Part shown: piece after piece, positions 45,605-54,399 of the stretch | Layout of the letters: every line of letters begins with the position of its first letter | Numbering within the stretch: the first letter of the stretch is position 1 | Source: Candidatus Obscuribacter phosphatis | GTDB taxonomy: Bacteria; Cyanobacteriota; Vampirovibrionia; Obscuribacterales; Obscuribacteraceae | Assembly: GCA_001899315.1 (NCBI GenBank) | Contig: MOYA01000003.1 | Coordinates: 86,369-150,368 of the forward strand | Direction: 5' to 3' | DNA length: 64,000 bases | The notes under the pieces: model-generated | What the model was told of the DNA's origin: nothing | Databases searched by the model: none | Seen by the model: only the letters and a program-made list of their open reading frames with translations | Position numbers and translations under genes: made by a program

Positions 45605-47394
45605 AGTTGTCCGGCGGCTATCGCTTAATCTTTGCCATTTTAGCCCTGGCAGGTCTCGCCTTGGCGGTGGAAGAAGCCTATGTTTGGCGCAACCTGGCTA
45701 ATCTCTGGGACACAGATCTGATTTCCTACTTGGACAACGGTGAGGCTTTCTGGAGGTCCGATTGGCAGCACTTTATCAACCCTTATTGGTCTCCGCTCTA
45801 TGGCATAATTGTTGCCCTAGTGCTAAAGGCAGCAGCAAGCAATATAGACAGCGAAATTCTTTTGGTCAGAATGACCAATCTCGCTATATTCGCAGCGCTG
45901 TGTCTCTCTTTTCTCTTTTTGCTTAACTCACTCAAAGCCTTTATTGAGAGCCGATTCAAGGGCGAAGACCAAGCAACACTAGCGCCACTCTGGGGTCTGA
46001 GCCTGGTCACCCTTACTGCCGTCTTCCTCTATTCCAGTCTGACTTTGGGGCAGACTATGTATGGCACGCCCGATCTACTTTCTTCCTGCTTTGCCTTCAC
46101 CATCTCCGCTCTAGCCTTGAGCCTGGCTAGAGAATTAGAGGGACAGTCGAGACTTTCACTGAAAACCAGTCTCTTGCTTGCCGCCACCGGCTTTGTCGGT
46201 TATCTAAGTAAGGCGCCAATCTTGGCTTATAGCGCCCTTACCCTAATTGGGCTTTTAGTCTCTGCTAGAAAAGTAAAACAAGCTCGCTCTGTCATTCTAG
46301 CCGGTCTAGCCGCTCTCTTCTTTTTATGCGCCCCTTATATTGCTCTGATATCAAACAAAGCAGAACATCTCACTTTTTCAGACGTATGGAAAGTGGGACA
46401 AAGCTGGAATATTTTTCTCAAACAACCGATCACCCATGGACGTAGCCCCAGCTTTCTGCATCCCACCCGCATTTACTCGCAAAATCCAGAAGCCTATGAA
46501 TTTGCCGACGAGAGACCAGTCACCTATTCACCCTGGTATGCTCCCTATTATTGGTATGCCGGTGTAGAGACGATCATCGAATGGCAAGAATATCTCCCCC
46601 GTGTTCTAGCAAACATGGTCAAGTATTCACTTCTCTTCCTTTGGGCGGCAGTGCTTTTCTGGCTTATCGCATGGAAGACCTTGCGCCCCCTGGTGAGCGC
46701 CTCCAGCACTGCATTTCTCTGGCTGCCCATCGCAGCTGGACTCGGTTTTATGCTTTTTGGCATCGACATGTCCGTCAACTCAGAGAGATACTACACACCA
46801 TACTTAGTACCACTCTTTACGACTTTCTTTATTAGTCTCAAGAAATTACCAAAAGACAAAAGCTATTTAGCTCTAAAGCTCGCTTGTTCGTGCCTGGTTG
46901 CTTTTGCCTTGCTGCGCCTGGCTATTTTCGCCTTTAGCTATAGCAGTCTCTTGAACGACCAAGATAGAGCAGAAGGCTTTAGACCAATTGAGATTACGAT
47001 AGCGAAACTGCTCAAACAAGAAGGGCTGAAAGAGGGCGACAAAATAGCCCAGCTTGGCAGTTGCCGCTATTATTTTGCTAGACTGGCCAAACTGAAAATA
47101 GTGGCTGACTTTGTCAAACCAAAAGAATTTTGGCAGCTTGCCGAAAGCGAACAGACAGTCCTGATTGAAAAGCTGAAAAAACTTGGTGTGAAAGCCTTGG
47201 TGCAGGAACCCTATCTTAGAGAAGTCCCACTTAGCCTCACCGAACAAGACTTGCCCAGCCCCAGCGACCCGCGTCTGAAAAATTGGCTCACCTTGAAAGA
47301 GACCGAAAAAGGCTGGAGCTTGGTGCCAGCCTACCAGGCAAGCACAGAAAAATGGAACTATCCAAGCACCTTTATGATTCTCAAACTCGATTGA
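45601..47394 (+). CDS. GT-C-like membrane glycosyltransferase
   Basis: 597 residues, about eleven membrane segments. LWDTDLISYLDNGEAFWRSD near the N-terminus holds acidic residues in the first large loop, as in GT-C enzymes using polyprenyl-phosphate sugars. The TTG start overlaps the GT2 stop by four bases. It is distinct from the A/B paralogues of 2860-16854, lacking their signature blocks. The C-terminal ~120 residues are soluble. With the GT2 it likely forms a donor-synthesis and transfer pair. Confidence 0.75.
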   Translation: MKLSGGYRLIFAILALAGLALAVEEAYVWRNLANLWDTDLISYLDNGEAFWRSDWQHFINPYWSPLYGIIVALVLKAAASNIDSEILLVRMTNLAIFAALCLSFLFLLNSLKAFIESRFKGEDQATLAPLWGLSLVTLTAVFLYSSLTLGQTMYGTPDLLSSCFAFTISALALSLARELEGQSRLSLKTSLLLAATGFVGYLSKAPILAYSALTLIGLLVSARKVKQARSVILAGLAALFFLCAPYIALISNKAEHLTFSDVWKVGQSWNIFLKQPITHGRSPSFLHPTRIYSQNPEAYEFADERPVTYSPWYAPYYWYAGVETIIEWQEYLPRVLANMVKYSLLFLWAAVLFWLIAWKTLRPLVSASSTAFLWLPIAAGLGFMLFGIDMSVNSERYYTPYLVPLFTTFFISLKKLPKDKSYLALKLACSCLVAFALLRLAIFAFSYSSLLNDQDRAEGFRPIEITIAKLLKQEGLKEGDKIAQLGSCRYYFARLAKLKIVADFVKPKEFWQLAESEQTVLIEKLKKLGVKALVQEPYLREVPLSLTEQDLPSPSDPRLKNWLTLKETEKGWSLVPAYQASTEKWNYPSTFMILKLD

Positions 47395-47411
47395 GAGAAA
47401 TTATAGGCACA

Positions 47412-48125
47412 TCAGTCGGGCCATTCCGCCCACAGCACCAAATTCGATACCGGTCCAAGCAAATGAGCATGGGCCGTGGTTACCTTCATGCCCGCAGGCA
47501 AAAGCTCTATAAAGTCTCGCTCTGAAAGCAGGTTTAAGTTGGCTTCCTCGGCAAAATAATCTTTCTTTAGACCCTTTAATATTTGGCGAAACTGGCTGGG
47601 TGGCAGCCAATGCAAAAAAGGCAAGACAGTATGAAACTCTACCGGATACCAGCGGTTAGGGGTAGTGACAAAGAGCTTACGACTGACGCGGGCCATCTCG
47701 CTAAGGAAACGACGCTGCCGCTCTCTTGAGCCGACATGCTCTATCACAGCCCAGCTAGTGGCAATGTCGAAAGAGCGATCGGCAAAGGGTAATTGCATGG
47801 CATCGGCTTGAATATAAGTCAGCCCTGGATACATCTCACTGAGGAAAGAAGCATCTTCCAAACCCACAGCGGTAATCTGCTCTTTGTGGGGATAACAAGC
47901 CTCAAAAAAATTGGAATCGGATCTTCGGTTGGAAGTGACTCCAACATCCAGAACTTTCAATTCGGGCGTAGGTTTTGCCAGCTGGGCGAACGATTTATAG
48001 ATCTTGTTGCGCACCCTGGTGGAGATACGCTCTACTAAAAACTCAAAACGAGCCTGCCCCGTATAGTAAGGGCTTTCTTCCAAGTTTTCGCTATTTTCAA
48101 TTTCGCTGGTTGATTCGGTCGCCAT
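47412..48125 (-). CDS. SAM-dependent methyltransferase
   Basis: 237 residues. KVLDVGVTSNRRSDSNFFE replaces the usual glycine-rich motif I with a looser version (DVGVTS). IQADAMQLPFADRSFDIATSWAVIEHVGS is motif II-IV of the type-11 family, and LFVTTPNRWYPVEFHTVLPFLHWLP matches methyltransferases of surface-glycan loci. It converges with the glycosyltransferase operon, 17 bases apart. Confidence 0.75.
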   Translation of the reverse strand: MATESTSEIENSENLEESPYYTGQARFEFLVERISTRVRNKIYKSFAQLAKPTPELKVLDVGVTSNRRSDSNFFEACYPHKEQITAVGLEDASFLSEMYPGLTYIQADAMQLPFADRSFDIATSWAVIEHVGSRERQRRFLSEMARVSRKLFVTTPNRWYPVEFHTVLPFLHWLPPSQFRQILKGLKKDYFAEEANLNLLSERDFIELLPAGMKVTTAHAHLLGPVSNLVLWAEWPD

Positions 48126-48218
48126 AGCTCTCTTTCTTTTTGAGCTATATTATATACAGAGCAAAATATTTCTAACAGACTACTCTGAGCCTCTTGATGA
48201 TATGAGGGCAAAATAACT

Positions 48219-48536
48219 GTGCAAAACAAAAGCAGTGCAAAGGTCCGACTTAAAAGCGAGTGTTATTGGTTTTGTCACCATATAGTTTTGCTTTCTCTAG
48301 CTCTGTTTTTCGTTCTATTTTTCCTAGGCTATGCGCCCTTTCTAATCGCCTCATTGTTCTATGCGGCCGGATTGCATTATTTTTTCTATTGTGCTGCCTA
48401 TATGGTGATTAATGCTATCGGCGGCTTCTCCAACCTATTTTTCAGCACTTGCGCCCTTGTACTTTACGCAAATGTGCAAGCCAAACTAGCCCGGCTAAAC
48501 AGCAATTTACTGCCCGACCAGCTTATGCTGCCCTAG
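48219..48536 (+). CDS. Small membrane protein, unknown
   Basis: 105 residues from GTG, three closely packed hydrophobic segments (~25-100) rich in F, Y, A and C, with a short basic N-terminus. No family recognised. It converges with ovoA, 65 bases apart. Confidence 0.5.
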   Translation: MQNKSSAKVRLKSECYWFCHHIVLLSLALFFVLFFLGYAPFLIASLFYAAGLHYFFYCAAYMVINAIGGFSNLFFSTCALVLYANVQAKLARLNSNLLPDQLMLP

Positions 48537-48601
48537 CTTGCTGCCAAGTCCACTGATTGCCAAGTTTCGCTCTAGACTTTGCTCTAATTTTCTCTCCAGA
48601 T

Positions 48602-50959
48602 TCAGCGCTTCTGAAATACCAGAGCATCGCTGACTATGTATTGATACTTGCGACGATGTTCTCTAATCAACAAGGGCATATCTTGACGATGCAATAGTTG
48701 AAATTGATCGCCAAGCATTGCTTTGATGCCATCTTGTGAAAAATGGGGCTTGCCATCATCGTCATAATATCCGCCTAGCCAAACCTCTCTGGGGGTGAAC
48801 TTCTCCATCCAGGTGTAAGGCGAGACAATCACCACAATGCCGCCGGAGCGCAAAAGTCCGCGCATTCCTTCCAGTCTTCCCAGACAGGCCCCCGGCGAAG
48901 GCAGACGACAGAGCAAATTAGCAATGAGAACCGCGTCGAAGTCGATGAATTCAGCCGGTAAACTGCAAGCATCAGCTTGTCTAAACTCTACTCGATCGGC
49001 AGCCCCCGGCTCTACAGAGGCAAGAGCCTCCTCATAAATGTCGCCTTCTATTTTGACCTGATAAGGAAATTTCAGGTTCTCTTTCAGAGATTGAGCCGTA
49101 TCGATAAACTGCTTGCTCAAGTCGACGCCTACTACCTTTTCAAAGGCAGAAGCAAGAGCAAAGCTAGAGCCGCCGACAGCACAGCCGATATCGAGGGCTC
49201 GCTGCATCGGCACATCTAATTTTCGACAAAAATCGATCAAAAGATTGGCTGTGCGCTGCGGGAAAGATAGGGCATGTTGCGGTCCCGATTGAAAAGGAAG
49301 CTGGGTCTCGGGCGCGGCATAATGCAAAGTCATGTACTCATTCAAAACAGCAAGGGTCTCGTAAGGATTAGACTGCTGTCCATCGCCGTCAAAGCGATAA
49401 GCTTGCCCGTCGTTATCACTCTCGGCCAAGACCAGTCTAAAACCAGCATGTTGGAAGAAATGCGGTCTAAAGTGAAAGCGGGCAAACTGACCGGCTTCAT
49501 CGCCGGTGCTAATGAAAGAACCGCCCATGATCATTTGATGCTGACCGTCATAACAAGGTGTCGAAAAATCATCATAAAGACGATGTACTTTCGCTCCTTC
49601 CAAGGGATTGAAATGATCCTCCAACCATTGCCAGACATTGCCAAAGACATGAGCGATGCCGTCTTGCTTGGCGGCAATTTTGCTAGAGCTTTCGCTGCTA
49701 AATTGCAGTTCCAGGTTGCGCCCGGTCTCCCCTATACTTTCATGGCGCCGCATGGCTTGGTGCTCAGCCTCAGAAGGCAGACGGTAATGACGGTTATCGA
49801 CCTCTGAGCGCCAGCGGCAAAAGGCTTTTGCTTCGTGATAATTGACCAGACAAGGCCAATCCAGAGGCATATCGATCACTTCAAATATTGTTCGCAGCTT
49901 AAACTGATTTGAGCCGGCCGGACCATCAGGCACCCAAAAGGTGGGAAACTTGACATTACGGAAGCTCTTCCAACGTCTGCCGGTCTCACTCCAGAGCCGA
50001 TCTTCGAAATAACCACCGGCTTCTACAAAGGCGAGAAAATCAGCATTTGTAATCAAGGAACGCCCGGCCTGAAAGGGTCGCAAATTGATGCTGCGCTTGC
50101 CGTACTCGTTATCCCATCCATAACTAGGATGGTCTTTAGGCTTACCCAGGCGAACCGAGGTCGCCTCTATCTCTTGGAAGTCGCTTGCGGAACTTTCCAA
50201 AGTGGAAGAGGACTGAAGAGAAGCAGCAGCTTGTCGCGGAGCGAGAGGGGCGAAGGCCGCCGGACGTTCAAGCAGGTGAACCGGCAGTTCGCGCATCAAG
50301 ACAGAAGATGTCTCAAGGTGGATTCTTTCATGCTCGAAACCCATAAAGAGAGCCCAGAGCGGGTGTTCCATCGTTATTGACTGGTGCCCGTCGGCAAGCT
50401 CTGGATGCGACTCAATTAACTCTGCAATCTTGGCGTAGGCTTTGCGTCTATAGGCATGAGCGTCAAACAAAGTCGGCCACTCGATTTCGTTCTTGCTCAT
50501 ATCGTCCCAGCTCATCTCGTCGACACCGGTCTCGAAGAGACTCTCGAAATAGGCATCAATGGGCGCATCAATCAGCTTGGCTAGGCGCAATTTATTGATA
50601 TAAAGCACGGCCGGGTGCACGTAATAAAAAATGAGCGGATGTCTGAGACCGTGATAAGGCGGTCGATAAAAGCCTTCTGCATCTTTTAGAGCCGAGAAAA
50701 GCATTTCGGTCAAGGTCCAACCGTTATCGAAATAGTCTCGCACCGCCTGGCGACCGCACTGCGCTAAATTCGGCGCCGGCAAACTGCGCAAATAGCCGTC
50801 ATATCCAGGGCATTGCTCTGGCGACTTGCCGGTAAAGAAACTATCGAGGCGCTCAAAAAATTCTCTATTTTCGGGACGGGCGCAATTGAGCCTATATCCC
50901 TCCGTTTCAGAAGCTCGCTCCAGCACCAATCCAAGATTGGGATTTCTAGATAATGTCAT
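48602..50959 (-). CDS. ovoA: 5-histidylcysteine sulfoxide synthase (ovothiol synthase) with fused methyltransferase
   Basis: 785 residues in the three-domain OvoA order. A DinB-like N-terminal domain carries the iron ligands His107 and His210/His214 of HERIHLE, at nearly the positions known for characterised OvoA. A formylglycine-generating-enzyme-like middle domain (~260-505) includes GGSFISTGDEAGQFARFHFRP. The C-terminal AdoMet methyltransferase (~585-785) has ALDIGCAVGGSSFALA. FETGVDEMSWDDM is typical of OvoA rather than EgtB. It couples cysteine and histidine oxidatively and methylates the thiol-histidine product. Its ATG overlaps the MurE-like stop by four bases. Cytoplasmic. Confidence 0.92.
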   Translation of the reverse strand: MTLSRNPNLGLVLERASETEGYRLNCARPENREFFERLDSFFTGKSPEQCPGYDGYLRSLPAPNLAQCGRQAVRDYFDNGWTLTEMLFSALKDAEGFYRPPYHGLRHPLIFYYVHPAVLYINKLRLAKLIDAPIDAYFESLFETGVDEMSWDDMSKNEIEWPTLFDAHAYRRKAYAKIAELIESHPELADGHQSITMEHPLWALFMGFEHERIHLETSSVLMRELPVHLLERPAAFAPLAPRQAAASLQSSSTLESSASDFQEIEATSVRLGKPKDHPSYGWDNEYGKRSINLRPFQAGRSLITNADFLAFVEAGGYFEDRLWSETGRRWKSFRNVKFPTFWVPDGPAGSNQFKLRTIFEVIDMPLDWPCLVNYHEAKAFCRWRSEVDNRHYRLPSEAEHQAMRRHESIGETGRNLELQFSSESSSKIAAKQDGIAHVFGNVWQWLEDHFNPLEGAKVHRLYDDFSTPCYDGQHQMIMGGSFISTGDEAGQFARFHFRPHFFQHAGFRLVLAESDNDGQAYRFDGDGQQSNPYETLAVLNEYMTLHYAAPETQLPFQSGPQHALSFPQRTANLLIDFCRKLDVPMQRALDIGCAVGGSSFALASAFEKVVGVDLSKQFIDTAQSLKENLKFPYQVKIEGDIYEEALASVEPGAADRVEFRQADACSLPAEFIDFDAVLIANLLCRLPSPGACLGRLEGMRGLLRSGGIVVIVSPYTWMEKFTPREVWLGGYYDDDGKPHFSQDGIKAMLGDQFQLLHRQDMPLLIREHRRKYQYIVSDALVFQKR

Positions 50960-52590
50960 TGTCTCTTCCTCTCACTCTCAAGAATGGTCTGCACTGTTGC
51001 CTTATCTGAATAGGGAACTCTTTTGTCTTTCAAAACCTGGAAATTTTCATGACCGAAACCGGCAATCAGCACTGTATCGCCGGCTTGAGCCTGTGCTAAA
51101 GCCTGCCTGATGGCCTCGGCGCGAGGCGAAACAGCAATGGCTCCTTTTGCCCCTTCCAATACTTGCCCTCTTATTGCGGCGGGATCTTCACTGCGAGGAT
51201 GCCCATCGGTAACAATCACAAAATCGGCACTCTCCACTGCGATGCGACCCATTTCAGCTCGCTTACCGGCATCACGGTCGCCGTTACAACCGAATACCAA
51301 AATCAAACGTCCGGGGGTAAAGCCGCGGCAAGCTTGCAGCGAGCGCTCAAGACCATCTGGCGTATGGGCATAGTCGACCAAAACCTGCGCCCCGAGTTTA
51401 GTCTGAGCCACCAGCTCTAGACGCCCCTCGACACTGGCTAGTGCTGTTAGATTGCCCACAGCCTCATCGATGTCCACACCCGAAGTAAGCACAACCGATA
51501 GAGCCGCCAAGATATTCTCTATTTGAAACAATCCCCTTAGTTGGACCGGCACACTCACAGTCTTGCCGGCGAACTTCGAACCAAATCTTGAGCCAAACTT
51601 CAACTGCAAATTTTCACCGGCGGCAGTACTCTCTCGACCTACTAGGGTCAAAGCCTGACCATTTCGCCCAAAATCAACTATTTCATGACCGCGGCGACGA
51701 CAAACGGCTAATGCCGGTTCAAACCAGTCGGCATCGGCATTTAACACGGCTATGGCACCTGGGGTAAGCACACTGTCAAAGAGTGTCATTTTCACGCGAA
51801 AATACTCATGCATGTCGCCGTGAAAATCGAGATGGTCACGGGTGAGATTGGTGAAAACGCCGTGACTGGCTTTCACTCCGTCTAGACGGTGATCAAACAA
51901 GGCATGGCTGGTGGCCTCCATAGCCACATGCTGCACCTGCAGCTCGCTTAAGCGGGCAAAAATCTTGTGCAGAGTGACTGTCTCGGGCACTGAAAGAACC
52001 GGGTCTCTATCCCAAAGCAGAGTGCTGTCAGAGCCACTCTCTACCACTGCCCCCAAATTACCAATTGAACAAGATGACAGACCACAGAAGTGCCAAAGCT
52101 GCCTGGCGAAATTGACGGTTGAGGTTTTGCCGTTTGTGCCGGTCACTAAGGCGATGTACTCGGGTGGTTGATTACAGTAGATTTTTTGTGCCAAAGGTCC
52201 GAGATAGCGCAAAGGCTCACTGCATCTAAGCAGTTTTACTCTGGCGTGCGGCTCTTGAGCGCCAGCCCCAAATAAATCATCAAAGATATTGGCTAGATGC
52301 GCGGGAATGTCTGTGGTGGTCAAAACCACCTTGGCTCCATTCTCTACAGCCAAACCAATAAAATCTCGCCCGTCTAGACGCAGACCGTAGCGCTCCGAAT
52401 CAACAGTTTCAGAAACATCAGCTACATAGATGAAACCATCTCTGCAAAGCTTGGGATCAGCTGTCACACCAGCATAACCACCCAGGTCAGAAAGGTCGGC
52501 TTCATCAAGATCGTGGCGATAAGTCTGGGTCAATGGCTCTTCTCTGGCTTTAGTGCTCACTAACTTGAGTTTAGTCCGGCACTCTTTCAA
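50956..52590 (-). CDS. murE: MurE-type Mur ligase (UDP-MurNAc-tripeptide synthetase family), altered substrate motif
   Basis: 544 residues with all three Mur-ligase domains. The ATP loop is GTNGKTST, the central-domain signatures are EATSHAL and FTNLTRDHLDFHG, the carbamylated lysine lies in YFRVKMTLF, and the C-terminal domain has YAHTPDGLERSL and FGCNGDRDAGKRAEMGR. Where meso-DAP-adding MurE reads DNPR-x-EDP, this protein reads GHPRSEDP: the arginine is kept, the Asp-Asn pair is not. It is the only Mur gene here, away from any division/cell-wall cluster, and translationally coupled to ovoA. It may be the housekeeping MurE with unusual amino-acid specificity, or a ligase for another substrate. 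Confidence 0.85.
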   Translation of the reverse strand: MKECRTKLKLVSTKAREEPLTQTYRHDLDEADLSDLGGYAGVTADPKLCRDGFIYVADVSETVDSERYGLRLDGRDFIGLAVENGAKVVLTTTDIPAHLANIFDDLFGAGAQEPHARVKLLRCSEPLRYLGPLAQKIYCNQPPEYIALVTGTNGKTSTVNFARQLWHFCGLSSCSIGNLGAVVESGSDSTLLWDRDPVLSVPETVTLHKIFARLSELQVQHVAMEATSHALFDHRLDGVKASHGVFTNLTRDHLDFHGDMHEYFRVKMTLFDSVLTPGAIAVLNADADWFEPALAVCRRRGHEIVDFGRNGQALTLVGRESTAAGENLQLKFGSRFGSKFAGKTVSVPVQLRGLFQIENILAALSVVLTSGVDIDEAVGNLTALASVEGRLELVAQTKLGAQVLVDYAHTPDGLERSLQACRGFTPGRLILVFGCNGDRDAGKRAEMGRIAVESADFVIVTDGHPRSEDPAAIRGQVLEGAKGAIAVSPRAEAIRQALAQAQAGDTVLIAGFGHENFQVLKDKRVPYSDKATVQTILESERKRQ

Positions 52591-52759
52591 TCTGATTTTT
52601 GTTAAGCATTAGTCTCTTTTTCCAACTATAGACAGGCAAAGCAAACCTTATGTGAACAGCCCCAAATGAGAAGTTAAGGAACACAGCGCCCTTAACACTT
52701 CTTAACCGGCGTTAATCTGCGCAAGCAAACAAGACTAGCAGTGCCAGCAGTGCAAGCGG

Positions 52760-52851
52760 AAAAAAAAAAGTAAAGTCCGAAGACCCTTGAGAAAAAGAGG
52801 AGAGGATCGTTTTTCCTTTCTCCTCCTCACTGCCTTCTGGGCGCTTTACTA
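52760..52851 (-). ncRNA. Candidate small RNA ending in a T10 tract
   Basis: On the minus strand a TATTAT box (52863-52858) is followed about seven bases later by a stretch whose ends pair (AGTAAAG with CTTTACT). It encloses a strong inner hairpin (GAGGAGA with TCTCCTC plus GGA/TCC) and is followed directly by ten T residues (52769-52760). No ORF fits. It is set off from the M28 gene by its own terminator, so a separate ~90-base transcript is plausible; an elaborate terminator is the alternative. Confidence 0.45.
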
Positions 52852-52869
52852 CATTCTATAATACCTTCA

Positions 52870-52916
52870 GCCAAAAAGAAGACCGAGAGGAACCACAAAA
52901 GTGTTTCCCCTCGGCC
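52870..52916 (-). terminator. Intrinsic terminator of the M28 peptidase gene
   Basis: Twelve-base arms (52881-52892 and 52905-52916, two G-T pairs) followed on the minus strand by TTCTTTTT. A second hairpin (52935-52960, seven-base arms TAAGCGC/GCGCTTA) lies directly after the stop codon. Confidence 0.85.
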
Positions 52917-52965
52917 TTGCTAGTCTCGACCAATTAAGCGCCCGTTTTGGCGAGCGCTTAGTTGC

Positions 52966-54186
52966 TTACTTGCCGCCCGCCAGGTCGACGGTGAGAGCGA
53001 TGATCGCCTTCACCACTTCCACCATGTAGGGCAGATTGCAGTTCTTCACCCGGTCGGAGAGCTGATGATAGTTCGGATTGAAGCCATCATCGGTGAACTC
53101 CTCCGAGATGAGCACAGCCTTGTAGCCGTGGTCGAGGAAGCCGGCGTGATCTGAGCGATCATCGACGGCATGGTTGTGGGTATCGACCGGCTTGAGGTTG
53201 ATGCCATAGCGAGCGATTGCCCGGAAGAAAGCGACCGCAATCGAATGCGAGCCGTTCTTGTCGGCACCGTCGTGGATGTCGACCCGGTTGCCCGGCTTAC
53301 CGCAGTAGCCGATCATGTCGACCTGCACCATGGCCACGACATCGGTCTTGGCTGCGGCAACCAGGTCGGAATAGGCATAGCTGCCCCAGAGACCCTGCTC
53401 TTCACCGGTAAAGTGAAGAATACGCACGGTGTAGGGCAGGCCCATGTCCTTGATGGCGCGAGCCAGTTCGAGCACACCCACCGTGCCGGAACCGTCGTCG
53501 TCGGCGCCTGGAGCCTGAGCTTCCACGCCCCATGGACGACCTGCGGTGGAGTCGAGGTGCGAGCCGATGACCACCACCTTGTCGGGGTTGGTCTTGCCCG
53601 GAATCACGGCTTCGATATTCTCGAGCTGCTTGCCGCGCACCTTGTAGGGCACACGACGGGCAGCAATGCCGAGAGCCTGGTACTGCTCGACGATGTAAGC
53701 AAGCGCATGCTGCAGGTCACCATGATGGGTGCTGCGGGTGGCGATCTTGATGCTCTTGCCGCCCACCATCAGGGGCAGTTCACCCGACAGACGCAGCATG
53801 TGCTCGCGAATGCGGTTTTCGTCGACTGCAGCCAGAGCCGCCTGCACCACCGGGTTTACCGGCGGCAGGTTGGACAGGTCGATCTTGGGTCCGACAAAGT
53901 TGCGAGTGCGGCGCACTTCGTCGGGGTCGAACTTGCAGCCGCGATAGGCAGCCTTGCCCTTGTGCACCGGGTCGAAGTCACCAGCCTCGGGGGCCAGAAC
54001 TTCGGTTTCACCGACCGGCACACTGTGGCTGTGACCCTTGTGGGCATCGTCGGGCGAAGAGTCGACACCAGAAGAGTCAACATGAGAAGAATCGGGCTGG
54101 TCGGAAGACCGGCGCGACTTACGCAGGAAAAGAAAGAGAGCCAGGAGCGCGAGCGCACCCAGCCCAATCAGGAAGATGCTGGACAT
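52966..54186 (-). CDS. Membrane-anchored M28-family metallopeptidase
   Basis: 406 residues. An N-terminal membrane anchor (residues ~3-20) is followed by a Ser/Asp/His-rich linker (SSHVDSSGVDSS, HKGHSHS). The M28 domain has all five zinc ligands in sequence context: GSHLDS, GADDDGSG, FTGEEQG, QVDMIGY and NYHQLSD. Family members are aminopeptidases or related amide hydrolases; here it would act outside the cytoplasm. Third codon positions are visibly more G/C-rich than in neighbours, which produces a long spurious antisense frame. It is transcribed alone and ends at a strong terminator. Confidence 0.88.
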   Translation of the reverse strand: MSSIFLIGLGALALLALFLFLRKSRRSSDQPDSSHVDSSGVDSSPDDAHKGHSHSVPVGETEVLAPEAGDFDPVHKGKAAYRGCKFDPDEVRRTRNFVGPKIDLSNLPPVNPVVQAALAAVDENRIREHMLRLSGELPLMVGGKSIKIATRSTHHGDLQHALAYIVEQYQALGIAARRVPYKVRGKQLENIEAVIPGKTNPDKVVVIGSHLDSTAGRPWGVEAQAPGADDDGSGTVGVLELARAIKDMGLPYTVRILHFTGEEQGLWGSYAYSDLVAAAKTDVVAMVQVDMIGYCGKPGNRVDIHDGADKNGSHSIAVAFFRAIARYGINLKPVDTHNHAVDDRSDHAGFLDHGYKAVLISEEFTDDGFNPNYHQLSDRVKNCNLPYMVEVVKAIIALTVDLAGGK

Positions 54187-54279
54187 TCGGTTCTCCTTAG
54201 AGAGAGTTTAATTTGGTTGAAACCACTTTCTTCGCCACTGAGTCTGCTGCGCAAAGCGGCATACAGCCTTGCTAAGCGC

Positions 54280-54399
54280 ATGACTGACAAGAAGAAACGA
54301 CCGCTGGTCGCCAACAAAATGCTTTTTGCCAACCCGCCTGTCGCACCAAAAGTGGTGACAGAAGAAGTTGCTAGACCCAGTTATTATTCGGGCAAGTAA
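54280..54399 (+). CDS. Possible 39-residue basic protein
   Basis: ATG to TAA, encoding MTDKKKRPLVANKMLF, then a proline/valine-rich middle and SYYSGK. It is divergent from the M28 gene and has a natural-looking N-terminus, but I see no good ribosome-binding site. Confidence 0.35.
   Translation: MTDKKKRPLVANKMLFANPPVAPKVVTEEVARPSYYSGK

Noticed and set aside
45601-47394. Sixth member of the A/B membrane-protein array
   Set aside because: Lacks the signature blocks of both subfamilies and belongs to a GT2-containing operon instead.
52760-52851. SRP (4.5S) RNA as identity of the candidate small RNA
   Set aside because: The conserved GGAAG-tetraloop and asymmetric loop of the SRP Alu-less hairpin are absent.
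53170-54399. 409-codon plus-strand frame opposite the M28 peptidase
   Set aside because: Its product has no motif and exists because the true minus-strand gene is G/C-rich at third positions; all zinc ligands are on the minus strand. Only its last 39 codons are kept as a doubtful small ORF.
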